64,000 bases of DNA. Origin: Pandoraea pneumonica. Lineage in GTDB: Bacteria > Pseudomonadota > Gammaproteobacteria > Burkholderiales > Burkholderiaceae. The DNA lies in contig NZ_CABPSK010000002.1 in NCBI RefSeq assembly GCF_902459645.1, positions 124,001 to 188,000 of the forward strand, written 5' to 3'. The position numbers were made by a program, and so were the translations under genes. Under the pieces are notes generated by a model that saw only the letters and a list, made by a program, of their open reading frames with translations, did not search any database and was not told where the DNA came from. Shown piece by piece: positions 22,747 to 30,197 of this stretch (position 1 is its first letter; every line of letters begins with the position of its first letter).

Positions 22747-23280
22747 TCAAAACACCACCAGCCGGTCCACCAGTTGCGCCATCCGTGCATTTGCGCCGGA
22801 CCACGACTCCACGGTCGACGTTCTGCCGTCGAAATACACCGTATTCATCACCGAGCCGTTCTGACTGAGCGTGAGCGTCGCGTACGCAAGATACTCACTC
22901 GGCGCACTGCCCCACAGGGAATTGCGCCAGGCGCGGCGCACCGTGTAGTTCAGCACCACGCATCCGGTCGGCCATGTGCCGGGGCTGTAAATCGTGCTCA
23001 CGATGCCGTAGGCCTGCAGGCGCCCCTGAATCGCCGGTAATAAATCCGAGACGCCATCCGAGCCCAACTCAATACACAGGTTGCGACTCATCAACTCGGG
23101 GGCGGCCGGTTGTGTCGGCGGCACGACCGACGGCAACTGGTCGGCCAGCACCACCCCGGTCGTCACCACGCTGGCCGCCACCTGCGCCGCCACTACCGGC
23201 ACGGGCGTCGCGAACAGACACCCGCCCAACATCGCGCTGGCCGCCGCCGCCAACGCCAGCACCGCCGCGAGGCGCTTCAT
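22747..23280 (-). CDS. Lipoprotein of unknown function, coupled to a FlgH-like gene
   Basis: 177 residues with a lipoprotein signal: MKRLAAVLALAAAASAMLGGC, lipobox LGGC with the lipidated cysteine at 21. The mature part has ELMSRNLCIELGSDGVSDLLPAIQGRLQAYGI and a C-terminal half rich in beta-strand residues (YLAYATLTLSQNG). This vaguely recalls the Sbal_3080-type lipoproteins, but I am not sure. The start codon overlaps the stop of the upstream FlgH-like gene (TGATG), implying translational coupling. It ends two bases from the tRNA-Arg. Confidence 0.75.
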   Translation of the reverse strand: MKRLAAVLALAAAASAMLGGCLFATPVPVVAAQVAASVVTTGVVLADQLPSVVPPTQPAAPELMSRNLCIELGSDGVSDLLPAIQGRLQAYGIVSTIYSPGTWPTGCVVLNYTVRRAWRNSLWGSAPSEYLAYATLTLSQNGSVMNTVYFDGRTSTVESWSGANARMAQLVDRLVVF

Positions 23281-23981
23281 CAGAAAGGCGACACACCCAG
23301 CAACACGTGCTGGAGCCAGCCGCCATTCGCCCCATCGGCGACCTGACCGTCCTCCACCCGCGCCACCTTCGCCTGCCCAACTTTGCTCGACGCCACCACG
23401 TTGCCCGGCTGAATGTCGAACTTGTTGACCACGCCCGTGAAACGGAAGGTCTCCAAATTGCGCCCCTGCATCACTTGTTTCTCACCGCCCACCACGTACG
23501 CGCCGTTGGGCAGCACCTCGACGATGGCCACCGCGATCGTGGCCGTCATCGCCGAACTCGAACTCGTCGTGCCGTTGCCCTGGAAGGCGCTGGCCGACGA
23601 GCCGATGTTGAACCACCGTTCGAGCAGCGAATCGGCCCCGTTGTCTTTCGCGCTCTTGGCCGTGACGCTCGCGTTGCGCGTCACGTTGCTCTGCGCCTTG
23701 TTGGTACCGGTCGTGGTCTCCGCCACCTGAATCGTGAGCAAATCGCCCACGCGATGGGCCACCGGTGTCTCGAACCAGTTGGTGGCGGTGGTCGCCTGAT
23801 AGATCGAGCCCGCCGTTTGCACGTTAGTCACGCGCGGCATGGGCATGACGGCCATCGGCGTGGGCGCCACGCCGCCGCTAGAACAGGCGCTGAGCAACAG
23901 CGAACCGGCCATGGCAAGGGACACCGACGTCAGAACAAGGCCACGCGCCGCAGCGCGACGAAGCATCGACAGTTTCGACAT
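23280..23981 (-). CDS. Orphan second FlgH-like (L-ring) lipoprotein
   Basis: 233 residues. Signal and lipobox near the N terminus (MAGSLLLSACSS). The body follows FlgH: GSIYQ near the N terminus, HRVGDLLTIQVAETTTGTNKAQSN, ATIAVAIVEVLPNGAYVVGGEKQVMQG and the C-terminal GWLQHVLLGVSPF. The true flgH of this window ends [13 protein letters not shown], so the two are paralogues. Differences include a changed FSGVV-type segment (FTGVVNKFDIQPGN) and weaker conservation of the C-terminal strand. No flgI, flgG or other ring gene accompanies it, only an unknown lipoprotein overlapping by TGATG. It may be an L-ring paralogue for another envelope structure or a relic; role unknown. The ATG at 23981 has only a poor ribosome site. 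Confidence 0.85.
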   Translation of the reverse strand: MSKLSMLRRAAARGLVLTSVSLAMAGSLLLSACSSGGVAPTPMAVMPMPRVTNVQTAGSIYQATTATNWFETPVAHRVGDLLTIQVAETTTGTNKAQSNVTRNASVTAKSAKDNGADSLLERWFNIGSSASAFQGNGTTSSSSAMTATIAVAIVEVLPNGAYVVGGEKQVMQGRNLETFRFTGVVNKFDIQPGNVVASSKVGQAKVARVEDGQVADGANGGWLQHVLLGVSPF

Positions 23982-24266
23982 GGTGTGGCGCCCCCGCGCC
24001 CTGACCGGGCTGGTCGCCCGGTTGTCATCGATAAGAGTGAGGAAATGGCACTTCGGCCAGCTTCGTAAGGAATAGTAAAAACAGGGCGTGCAGCCAGTGC
24101 GCACAAATCGTGGAAAATTTGTGGAGGCACGGCGCGCGTTGCTGTGAAGCTGAGAAAATGGCGCGCCATCGACGGAATCGTCCCGTCGGGCGTTCGCTCG
24201 TCAGACGAGGTGACGCCGCCCCGACACCTTGACCTTGATTAACCACGCCACCCGACCAGGCCACGC

Positions 24267-25457
24267 ATGAACTCCGGCATCACGCGCAAGTTGTTTCTCG
24301 CGATCTTCGCGACCGGCCTGGTCACCATGGCGGCCACGACGGTCGTCGTGCGTGCCGCGCTGAACGGACACAGTTGGCTCGCCGGGGACAACCTGATTTA
24401 TCTCGCGCTGCTCGGTGTCGCGACGCTGGGGGCTGTCGCCATTCGCGTCGCGCAACGCCTGCTCGTGCCCGTCACACCGCTGCTAGAAGCCACGCACCGC
24501 ATGGCCATGGGCGACTACAGCGTGCGCGCCCCGACGGTGGGGGCCGACGAATTGGCACGCCTCGCGGCCGACCTGAACCGGCTGGCCGACACCCTCGCGC
24601 ACAACGACCAGTTGCGCCGCGATCTGCTTGCCGATATTTCGCACGAACTGCGCACCCCGCTCTCGGTGCTGCGCGGCGAAATCGAAGCCATGGAAGACGG
24701 CGTGCGCCCGCTCACGCAAGACGCGTTGGCGTCGCTGCGCGTCGAGGTCTCGCTGTTGGCAAAGCTGATCGACGACCTCTACGAACTCTCGCTCTCCGAC
24801 ATCGGCGCACTCACGTATCAGTTCGCGCCTGTCGACATGACCGAGCGTGTCGCGACCACCGTCATGGCCTTTCGCGATTGGTTCGAGGCCAAGGGCATCA
24901 CGCTCACCGTGCACCTGCCTGACGCCGTACTCACCGTCGATGGCGACCTGCATCGCTTGACGCAGTTGCTCGGCAATTTGTTCGAGAATTCGCTGCGTTA
25001 TACCGACGGCGGCGGCGCGGTGCGGGTGTATCTGTCGTCGAGCGGCGCGCAGTTGCGGCTCGAAATCGAAGACTCGGCCCCTGGCGTGCCCGACGATGCG
25101 TTGCCGCGTCTGTTCGAGCGGCTCTTTCGCGTGGAAGCGTCGCGCAGCCGCCGCAGTGGCGGCGCGGGGCTCGGACTGGCCTTGTGCAAACACATCGTCG
25201 AAGCGCACGGCGGCCAGATCATCGCGCGACATTCGCCGCTGGGCGGACTCGCACTCGCCATCGTGCTGCCGTGCCATCGCAACACGTCGTGCCTCTCGGC
25301 GCTCAATGGCGCACTGGGCACCGCCTTGGGAAGTTCGCTGGGCGGCACGCTCAGTGGCACGTTCGGCGCGCCCGTCACCGGTCTTGCCGGTAGTACGGCG
25401 AACGACGCCGCCCCCGGCACAGCCTTTAGCAGCAGCACACTGACCACCCTTTGTTGA
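24267..25457 (+). CDS. baeS: BaeS-like envelope-stress sensor histidine kinase
   Basis: 396 residues. A first membrane helix (LFLAIFATGLVTMAATTVVV) and a second (LIYLALLGVATLGAVAIRVA) bracket a very short loop. HAMP follows (PLLEATHRMAMGDYSVRAPTVGADELARL), then the phospho-acceptor DISHELRTPLSVLRGEIEAM. The ATP-binding domain has NLFENSLRYTDGGG and GGAGLGLALCKHIVEAHGG. N-terminal and HisKA wording are close to E. coli BaeS. The last ~60 residues beyond the kinase core (from HRNTSCL) are a Gly/Ala/Ser/Thr-rich tail not usual for the family. The paired regulator follows directly; the periplasmic loop is much shorter than in E. coli BaeS. Confidence 0.85.
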   Translation: MNSGITRKLFLAIFATGLVTMAATTVVVRAALNGHSWLAGDNLIYLALLGVATLGAVAIRVAQRLLVPVTPLLEATHRMAMGDYSVRAPTVGADELARLAADLNRLADTLAHNDQLRRDLLADISHELRTPLSVLRGEIEAMEDGVRPLTQDALASLRVEVSLLAKLIDDLYELSLSDIGALTYQFAPVDMTERVATTVMAFRDWFEAKGITLTVHLPDAVLTVDGDLHRLTQLLGNLFENSLRYTDGGGAVRVYLSSSGAQLRLEIEDSAPGVPDDALPRLFERLFRVEASRSRRSGGAGLGLALCKHIVEAHGGQIIARHSPLGGLALAIVLPCHRNTSCLSALNGALGTALGSSLGGTLSGTFGAPVTGLAGSTANDAAPGTAFSSSTLTTLC

Positions 25458-25468
25458 CACCGCCCGCA

Positions 25469-26332
25469 ATGAACCTCGCTTTGCAGACACTTGCCGACAA
25501 GGGCGCCCCGTTGCGCTCACCGACCGACGTCATGACACTTGCCGATACCGCGCCGATTCTGATCGTCGAGGACGAGCCGAAACTCGCCGCGCTGCTCGCC
25601 GAGTATCTGCGCGTCGCGGGCATGCCCTGCCGCATTCTGTCGGACGGCCGCGACGTGCTGCCCGCCGTGCGCACGACCGAGCCGCGCCTCATCCTGCTCG
25701 ATTTGATGCTGCCCGGCATGGACGGCCTGGAAGTGTGCCGCGTCGTGCGCGAAATCTCGGAAGTGCCCATCGTGATGCTCACCGCGCGGGCGGCCGAAAC
25801 GGACCGGCTGCTCGGCTTGGAGCTCGGCGCCGACGATTACATCTGCAAGCCGTTTAGTCCGCGTGAAGTGGTCGCGCGCGTCAAAGCCATTCTGCGGCGC
25901 GTGCGCGGCCCTGCGAGTGCCACGACCACGGCAGCGCCTGAAGTGCCGCCGCCACAACCGGCGCTCGTGATCGATGCCGTACGGCATCACGCGCGGCTCG
26001 ATGGCCACGAATTGCCGCTCACGCCGGTGGAGTTGCGCCTGCTCGCCACGCTCGCCAGCCACCCCGACAAGACGTTCCCGCGCGCCCATCTGCTCGATCG
26101 TATGTACGACGATCATCGTGTGGTGGCCGATCGAACTGTCGACAGTCATATCAAGAACTTGCGGCGCAAGTTGCAAGCCATTCGCCCCGACGAAGAGATC
26201 GTGCGCTCGATCTACGGCGTGGGCTATCGGCTGGAGTTGCGCACCGACCGGCCGGGGCGGCTGGCGGCGCGACTCGATGTCGCGGCAAGCGTCGCAGCTA
26301 TCGACAACCCGCCCGGCACGGTGCCAGAATAG
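25469..26332 (+). CDS. baeR: BaeR-like OmpR-family response regulator
   Basis: Receiver plus winged-helix DNA-binding domain. ILIVEDEPKLAALLAEYLR, the phospho-acceptor Asp in LILLDLMLPGMDGLEVCR and LLGLELGADDYICKPFSPREVVARVKAILRR are almost word for word E. coli BaeR. The DNA-binding domain ends SIYGVGYRLEL. The start is uncertain: ATG 25469 (287 aa) and ATG 25532 (266 aa, closer to the BaeR N terminus) both lack a clear ribosome site. Translation is probably coupled to baeS, whose stop is at 25457. A polar insert (SATTTAAPEVPPPQPA) lengthens the linker. No mdtABC-like efflux genes are nearby, so targets must lie elsewhere. Confidence 0.87.
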   Translation: MNLALQTLADKGAPLRSPTDVMTLADTAPILIVEDEPKLAALLAEYLRVAGMPCRILSDGRDVLPAVRTTEPRLILLDLMLPGMDGLEVCRVVREISEVPIVMLTARAAETDRLLGLELGADDYICKPFSPREVVARVKAILRRVRGPASATTTAAPEVPPPQPALVIDAVRHHARLDGHELPLTPVELRLLATLASHPDKTFPRAHLLDRMYDDHRVVADRTVDSHIKNLRRKLQAIRPDEEIVRSIYGVGYRLELRTDRPGRLAARLDVAASVAAIDNPPGTVPE

Positions 26333-26378
26333 GCCCACCCGCGCATACGCGGGCGTGCTGTCATTGAGGAGATTGACG

Positions 26379-26915
26379 ATGCCCCGCTGCACCGCCACGC
26401 TGTCCCCGATGTCTGATCTGCCGCTTAGTTCTGCTTCACGCCTCGCCGCTTCACCCGCGTCGTCTACTGCCTCCGCTTCGCCACCTTCTGCGTCGGTTGG
26501 CTCGCTTGTCTCATTTGCCCCGCACTTCCGTCTCGGGCATCCCGTTGTGAGCGCTAAAGGGCTGCGCACCCTCTTGCGAGCCGGTGTCGCCTTCGTCATG
26601 CTTGGCACCAGCGGCTTCGCCCTTGCCCAAACCCCGGTTTGCTTCGATAGCGTGGGCCGCGCATTGCCCCCCGACCAGTGCTCGCAGGCCGCCCGTAATC
26701 AGGCCGCAGCACAAGCGGCCACGGCGACGGAGGCGAGCCCGACGCAACGCGAAGAATGCCGAGCGCTCGCCGACAAGATCGCTAACACCCCCGACAAGCC
26801 GGTCTACACCCGAGACCGCCCTGTCGTGCAACCGAACGGCAACCGTATCGACATTCCTACACGCACCAACCCGCGCAAAGCGCTCAAGGAAGAATACATG
26901 CGCAAGTGCACGTAG
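26379..26915 (+). CDS. Small exported protein with polar C-terminal domain, function unknown
   Basis: 178 residues from ATG 26379, chosen for the GAGGAG at 26366-26371. The first ~58 residues are Ser/Ala-rich, followed by a signal-like helix (LLRAGVAFVMLGTSGFALAQ). The mature part contains CFDSVGRALPPDQCS, an Ala/Thr/Glu stretch, EECRALADKIANTPDKPVYTRDRPVVQPNG and a C-terminal Cys. An internal start nearer the helix (for example the GTG at MVSAKGL-like positions about 26550) would give an ordinary secreted protein, and I cannot exclude it. Four cysteines could form two disulfides. Family not recognised. Confidence 0.6.
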   Translation: MPRCTATLSPMSDLPLSSASRLAASPASSTASASPPSASVGSLVSFAPHFRLGHPVVSAKGLRTLLRAGVAFVMLGTSGFALAQTPVCFDSVGRALPPDQCSQAARNQAAAQAATATEASPTQREECRALADKIANTPDKPVYTRDRPVVQPNGNRIDIPTRTNPRKALKEEYMRKCT

Positions 26916-27232
26916 GCAGGCGCCTACAAGTTGACGCAAGAAGCGCGCACGTTAGCGTATTTTGTCGCGCGATCTTCTTGACAACGGCCGTAGACGCCGC
27001 ATAATCGACGTCATGTCGACGCACTGTCGGCCACCATCGCGATGTGGAACGAACCATCGCCCGGTGCCAGAGGCGGCATCTCTCGGATGCCGAAGCATCG
27101 ACCTCATCATCCGCTTCACCGTCGTTGCGGGCCGCCCCCGCCGATCTATCCGGGCGCCTGCCACGACATGACGTTTTTATCCGCATCCAAGCCGCAGCCT
27201 GTCCGTGCGGCCCATGCTTCTGGAGGGAGAAA
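26916..27232. other. Intergenic region before the SYLF lipoprotein gene
   Basis: 317 bases with no gene I would support; several short open frames lack ribosome sites. The stretch 26950-27010 contains TTGTCGCG and TTGACAACGGCCG-N-CGCATAAT: TTGACA at about 26979-26984 and CATAAT at about 27000-27005. That is a good sigma-70 promoter candidate with a 15-16 base spacer, probably driving the lipoprotein gene. Confidence 0.5.
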
Positions 27233-27835
27233 ATGCAAAAACGCGATTTCCTGATGAAAACTTCCGTCGCCGTTGCCGCCGCCGCGTTCGCGCTGGCCGG
27301 TTGCTCGACGACCAGCCCGTCGCAAGCCGACAAGAGCGATAGCTCCCCCTCGGTCAACGCCAACAAGCGCCGTGAAATCGACGCTTCGGTGAACGGCGCA
27401 CTCGACAAGATGTACACCACGGTCAAGGGTTCGCGCGAGCTGGTGAGCAAGGCCCGTGGCGTGCTCGTGTTCCCGTCGGTGCTGCAAGCCGGTTTCGTCG
27501 TGGGCGGCGAATACGGCGAAGGCGCACTGCGCGTAGGCGGTGCCACGCAGGGTTACTACAACACGGTGACGGCATCGTTCGGCCTGCAAATCGGCGCGCA
27601 ATCGAAGGCTGTGATCTTCCTGTTCATGACGCAAGACGCGCTCGACAAATTCCAGCGCACCGACGGCTGGACGGCCGGGGCCGATGCCTCCGTCGCCGTG
27701 GTCAAGATCGGTGCGAACGGTGCGGTCGACCTGAACACCGCCACCTCGCCGGTGGAAGTGATCATCATGACCAACGCCGGTCTGATGGCGAACCTGAATG
27801 TCGAAGGCACGAAGGTCACCAAGCTGAAGATTTAA
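27233..27835 (+). CDS. SYLF (Ysc84-like) domain lipoprotein
   Basis: 200 residues with GGAGGGAG just upstream of the ATG. The lipoprotein signal ends in lipobox LAGC (Cys24). The rest is one SYLF domain: KARGVLVFPSVLQAGFVVGGEYGEGALRVGG, SFGLQIGAQSKAVIFLFMTQDALDKF, and the ending VEVIIMTNAGLMANLNVEGTKVTKLKI. Eukaryotic relatives bind phosphoinositides; bacterial ones are outer-membrane or periplasmic lipid-binding proteins of unclear role. It is a monocistronic gene with its own terminator. Confidence 0.9.
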   Translation: MQKRDFLMKTSVAVAAAAFALAGCSTTSPSQADKSDSSPSVNANKRREIDASVNGALDKMYTTVKGSRELVSKARGVLVFPSVLQAGFVVGGEYGEGALRVGGATQGYYNTVTASFGLQIGAQSKAVIFLFMTQDALDKFQRTDGWTAGADASVAVVKIGANGAVDLNTATSPVEVIIMTNAGLMANLNVEGTKVTKLKI

Positions 27836-27872
27836 CGCTGAGCCGTCGGGCTCACGATGCTCCAAAGGAAGA

Positions 27873-27906
27873 CGGCGCCACCCCGCAAAGGGTGGCGCCG
27901 TTTTTT
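27873..27906 (+). terminator. Intrinsic terminator of the SYLF lipoprotein gene
   Basis: CGGCGCCACCC / GGGTGGCGCCG stem with a 6-base loop followed by TTTTTT, 38 bases after the stop codon. Confidence 0.92.
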
Positions 27907-27937
27907 GTGCCCGCCGGTCAGCACCGGCTAACGTGTC

Positions 27938-28807
27938 TTACTCGTTGCTGAACGCTGCCGGACGCCACTTCAGCAAACGCTTCTCGAGCGACGTGAGCAG
28001 ATAGTCCGCCCCCAACGCGACCGCCGCCAACACGATCATCGCCGCGAACACGCCGCTGGCATTGAACGCGCCTTGCGCGGTCGAGATCAGCAAACCGATA
28101 CCCTGCTTCGACCCAAGGAATTCACCGACCACGGCACCGACCAGTGCGAAGCCGAAGCTCACGTGCAGACTCGCGAGAATCCACGACAGCGCCGACGGAA
28201 TCACCACCGCCATCGTCACCTGACGACGCGACGCGCCCAGAATCTGCGCATTCGCAATCATGTAGCGGTCGGCTTCACGCACGCCTTGAAACGCGTTGGC
28301 GAACACCACGAAGAACACCATCACCACGGCGAGCGCCACCTTCGACGCCATGCCCAGCCCGAACGCGATTACGAAGATCGAACCGAGCACCACGCGCGGA
28401 ATCGAGTTCGCGATCTGAATATAGAGGCTGAACACATCCGAGAGCAGCTTGTTGCGGCCCAGCACGATGCCGCAAATCACCCCCGCGACGCCACCGATGA
28501 GAAAGCCCAGCACCGTCTCTTCCAACGTGACGAGCACCTGCGCCCAGAGCGGCCCCTGCGACGTGCCATTCACGCACCAGTCGTAAATCTGCTCGACGAT
28601 CAGCGTCGGTTGCGAGAAGAAGAACGGATCGATCCAGCCGATGCGCGCCGCCACTTCCCAGCCGCCGAGGCCGATCACCAGAATCGCCACGCGCAGAAAA
28701 ATCACCAGCGCACGGCGTTGTTTGATGCGGCGTTGCGCCGCGGCTTCTTCACGCGCGAGATCGGCGTCGCCGAACCCTGCCAGCATGGCCTGTTCACTCA
28801 TGTTCAT
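27938..28807 (-). CDS. ABC transporter permease, SsuC/TauC (nitrate/sulfonate/taurine) family
   Basis: 289 residues, ATG at 28807 after an AGGAGGAGG site. Six hydrophobic segments are visible. The coupling loop is of the EAA type (ADRYMIANAQILGASRRQVTMAVVIPSALSWILASL), with the G-x9-P spacing of binding-protein-dependent permeases. It is the last gene of a minus-strand operon: binding protein, ATPase, permease. A separate substrate cannot be read from the permease; sulfonates, nitrate, taurine or thiamine-pyrimidine precursors are all carried by relatives. Confidence 0.9.
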   Translation of the reverse strand: MNMSEQAMLAGFGDADLAREEAAAQRRIKQRRALVIFLRVAILVIGLGGWEVAARIGWIDPFFFSQPTLIVEQIYDWCVNGTSQGPLWAQVLVTLEETVLGFLIGGVAGVICGIVLGRNKLLSDVFSLYIQIANSIPRVVLGSIFVIAFGLGMASKVALAVVMVFFVVFANAFQGVREADRYMIANAQILGASRRQVTMAVVIPSALSWILASLHVSFGFALVGAVVGEFLGSKQGIGLLISTAQGAFNASGVFAAMIVLAAVALGADYLLTSLEKRLLKWRPAAFSNE

Positions 28808-28893
28808 GCCCTCCTCCTGACGGCATGGGTACGCGCGGCTGCGCCTACCCTTCAATTCACTTTGATTGCCCCCGACGATGCCGGGGCGCAACA

Positions 28894-29745
28894 TCACCCG
28901 ATCTTCACTTCTTCGCGCAGATCCGCCCAGATCTCGCGCGAGATATCGATGAAGCGCTGTTCGTAACGAATCTCCGACATCACGCGCGGGCGCGGCAGGT
29001 CGATCGTGTACACGTTCTTGAGCGTTGCCGGACGCGCGGTCAGCACGAACACCCGGTCGGCCAGGGCAATCGCTTCTTCCAGATCGTGCGTGACGAACAC
29101 CACCGAGCCCGACGTCGACGACCACAGTTGCAGCAGCTCGTCTTGCATGAGCGTGCGCGTCTGCATGTCGAGCGCGGAGAACGGCTCGTCCATCAGCAGA
29201 ATTTCCGGGCCGTTGATGAACGTCTGCGCCAGTGCCACGCGCTTGCGCATGCCGCCCGAGAGTTGGTGCGGGTAATGGCTGCCGAACTTGTCGAGCCCTA
29301 CGCGCTTGATCCACTGATCGGCGAGCGCGTAAGCGGCGTCCTTCGACTGACCGCGAAACAGCGGGCCCGCCGCCACGTTCTCGCGCACGCTGCGCCACGG
29401 AAACACTGCGTCGTTCTGGAACACGAAGCCGATGCGCGGGTCGATGCCGTTCACCGGCTGGCCCATCACGCGCACGCTGCCCGCGGTCGGACGCAGCAAG
29501 CCGGTAATCATCGACAGCGTGGTCGACTTACCGCAGCCGGTCGGGCCGACGATGGCGACGAATTCGCCGCGCGCCACCGACATGCTGAAGTTGCGCAGCG
29601 CAATGGTGGCCTTGCCGTCCGGCGAGATGAAGCGGCACGACACGTTGTCGAACTCGATGGCCGGGGTGTCGCGCGAGACTGCGCTAGCCGCACGGGACGG
29701 CGCCTGCGCGGTGGGGATGTTGGTCTGGCTAATCGTCTGAGTCAT
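28894..29745 (-). CDS. ABC transporter ATP-binding protein, SsuB/TauB family
   Basis: 283 residues. Walker A GPTGCGKST, Q-loop FVFQNDAVFPWRSV, signature LSGGMRKRVALAQ, Walker B ILLMDEPFSALD and switch histidine FVTHD are all intact. An AGGAGCTGGGC site precedes the ATG. It drives import with the permease immediately downstream. The inverted-repeat element ends only 23 bases upstream of this start codon, so the gene's ribosome site is the only native leader left between element and gene. Confidence 0.92.
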   Translation of the reverse strand: MTQTISQTNIPTAQAPSRAASAVSRDTPAIEFDNVSCRFISPDGKATIALRNFSMSVARGEFVAIVGPTGCGKSTTLSMITGLLRPTAGSVRVMGQPVNGIDPRIGFVFQNDAVFPWRSVRENVAAGPLFRGQSKDAAYALADQWIKRVGLDKFGSHYPHQLSGGMRKRVALAQTFINGPEILLMDEPFSALDMQTRTLMQDELLQLWSSTSGSVVFVTHDLEEAIALADRVFVLTARPATLKNVYTIDLPRPRVMSEIRYEQRFIDISREIWADLREEVKIG

Positions 29746-29768
29746 GCCCAGCTCCTCTGGTACGTTGT

Positions 29769-30039
29769 TAGGGCCTGTTCCCCCTAATTCCGGGCTCGTG
29801 AACGTGTTCTACCGGCTGGCTGGCAAGGCGCCCGCAGCGCCGCTTGGTCGCTCCAAGCAAGCTGCGGGCAACGCCGCCAGACGGCCGGTAGGGCACGTTC
29901 CCTCCGGGTTGCCCACCCAAAGGGGCGATCGCTGCGTCATGACCCTCGCGAATATTCCCGATATTCACTTCGGCTCATTCCTTGCGCTCGCCCCTTTGGC
30001 CGGGCAACACGAGCCCGGAATTAGGGGGAACAGGCCCTA
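29769..30039. mobile_element. 271-bp MITE-like element with perfect 32-bp terminal inverted repeats
   Basis: Left terminus 29769-29800 starts TAGGGCCTGTTCCCCCTAAT; right terminus 30008-30039 is its exact 32-base reverse complement. The outermost TA at both ends could be a TA target duplication, which would leave 30-bp repeats and a 267-bp core. The interior is itself palindromic: CTACCGGC (near 29811) pairs with GCCGGTAG (near 29892), GCCCGCAGC with GCTGCGGGC (29831-29871), and AAAGGGGCGA (near 29920) with TCGCCCCTTT (near 29990). No transposase is encoded; the open frames inside are by-products of the repeats. It sits between the binding-protein and ATPase genes of one ABC operon. I do not recognise the family. 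Confidence 0.8.
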
Positions 30040-30076
30040 GGTGCCATTTGCGCTTGCGCGTCATTTTCAAGGGGTG

Positions 30077-30117
30077 AGCCAGCCCGCACACCTGACGGAA
30101 GTCGGGTGTGGGCGGCT
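30077..30117 (-). other. Intercistronic hairpin after the binding-protein gene
   Basis: Imperfect stem AGCC-GCCCACACCC / GGTGTGCGGGC-GGCT on the minus strand, about 80 bases after the stop, with no T-tract. Such hairpins often protect the message of the highly expressed binding protein; that role is inferred. Confidence 0.4.
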
Positions 30118-30197
30118 CGGTGGGCTGCGCGTCTGACTGACCGCGCGCCGGTACTACAGGGTCAAGAGGTGCGAGTGGTGCAATCGCGGCGAATCAA

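Noticed and set aside
22669-24266. A prophage or genomic island boundary with integrase at the tRNA
   Set aside because: No integrase, phage gene or duplicated tRNA end was seen; only the close abutment is noted as a finding.
29744-30040. Open frames inside the inverted-repeat element on both strands
   Set aside because: Both end with the same peptide (EPGIRGNRP) only because the terminal repeats are identical; no ribosome sites, no family.
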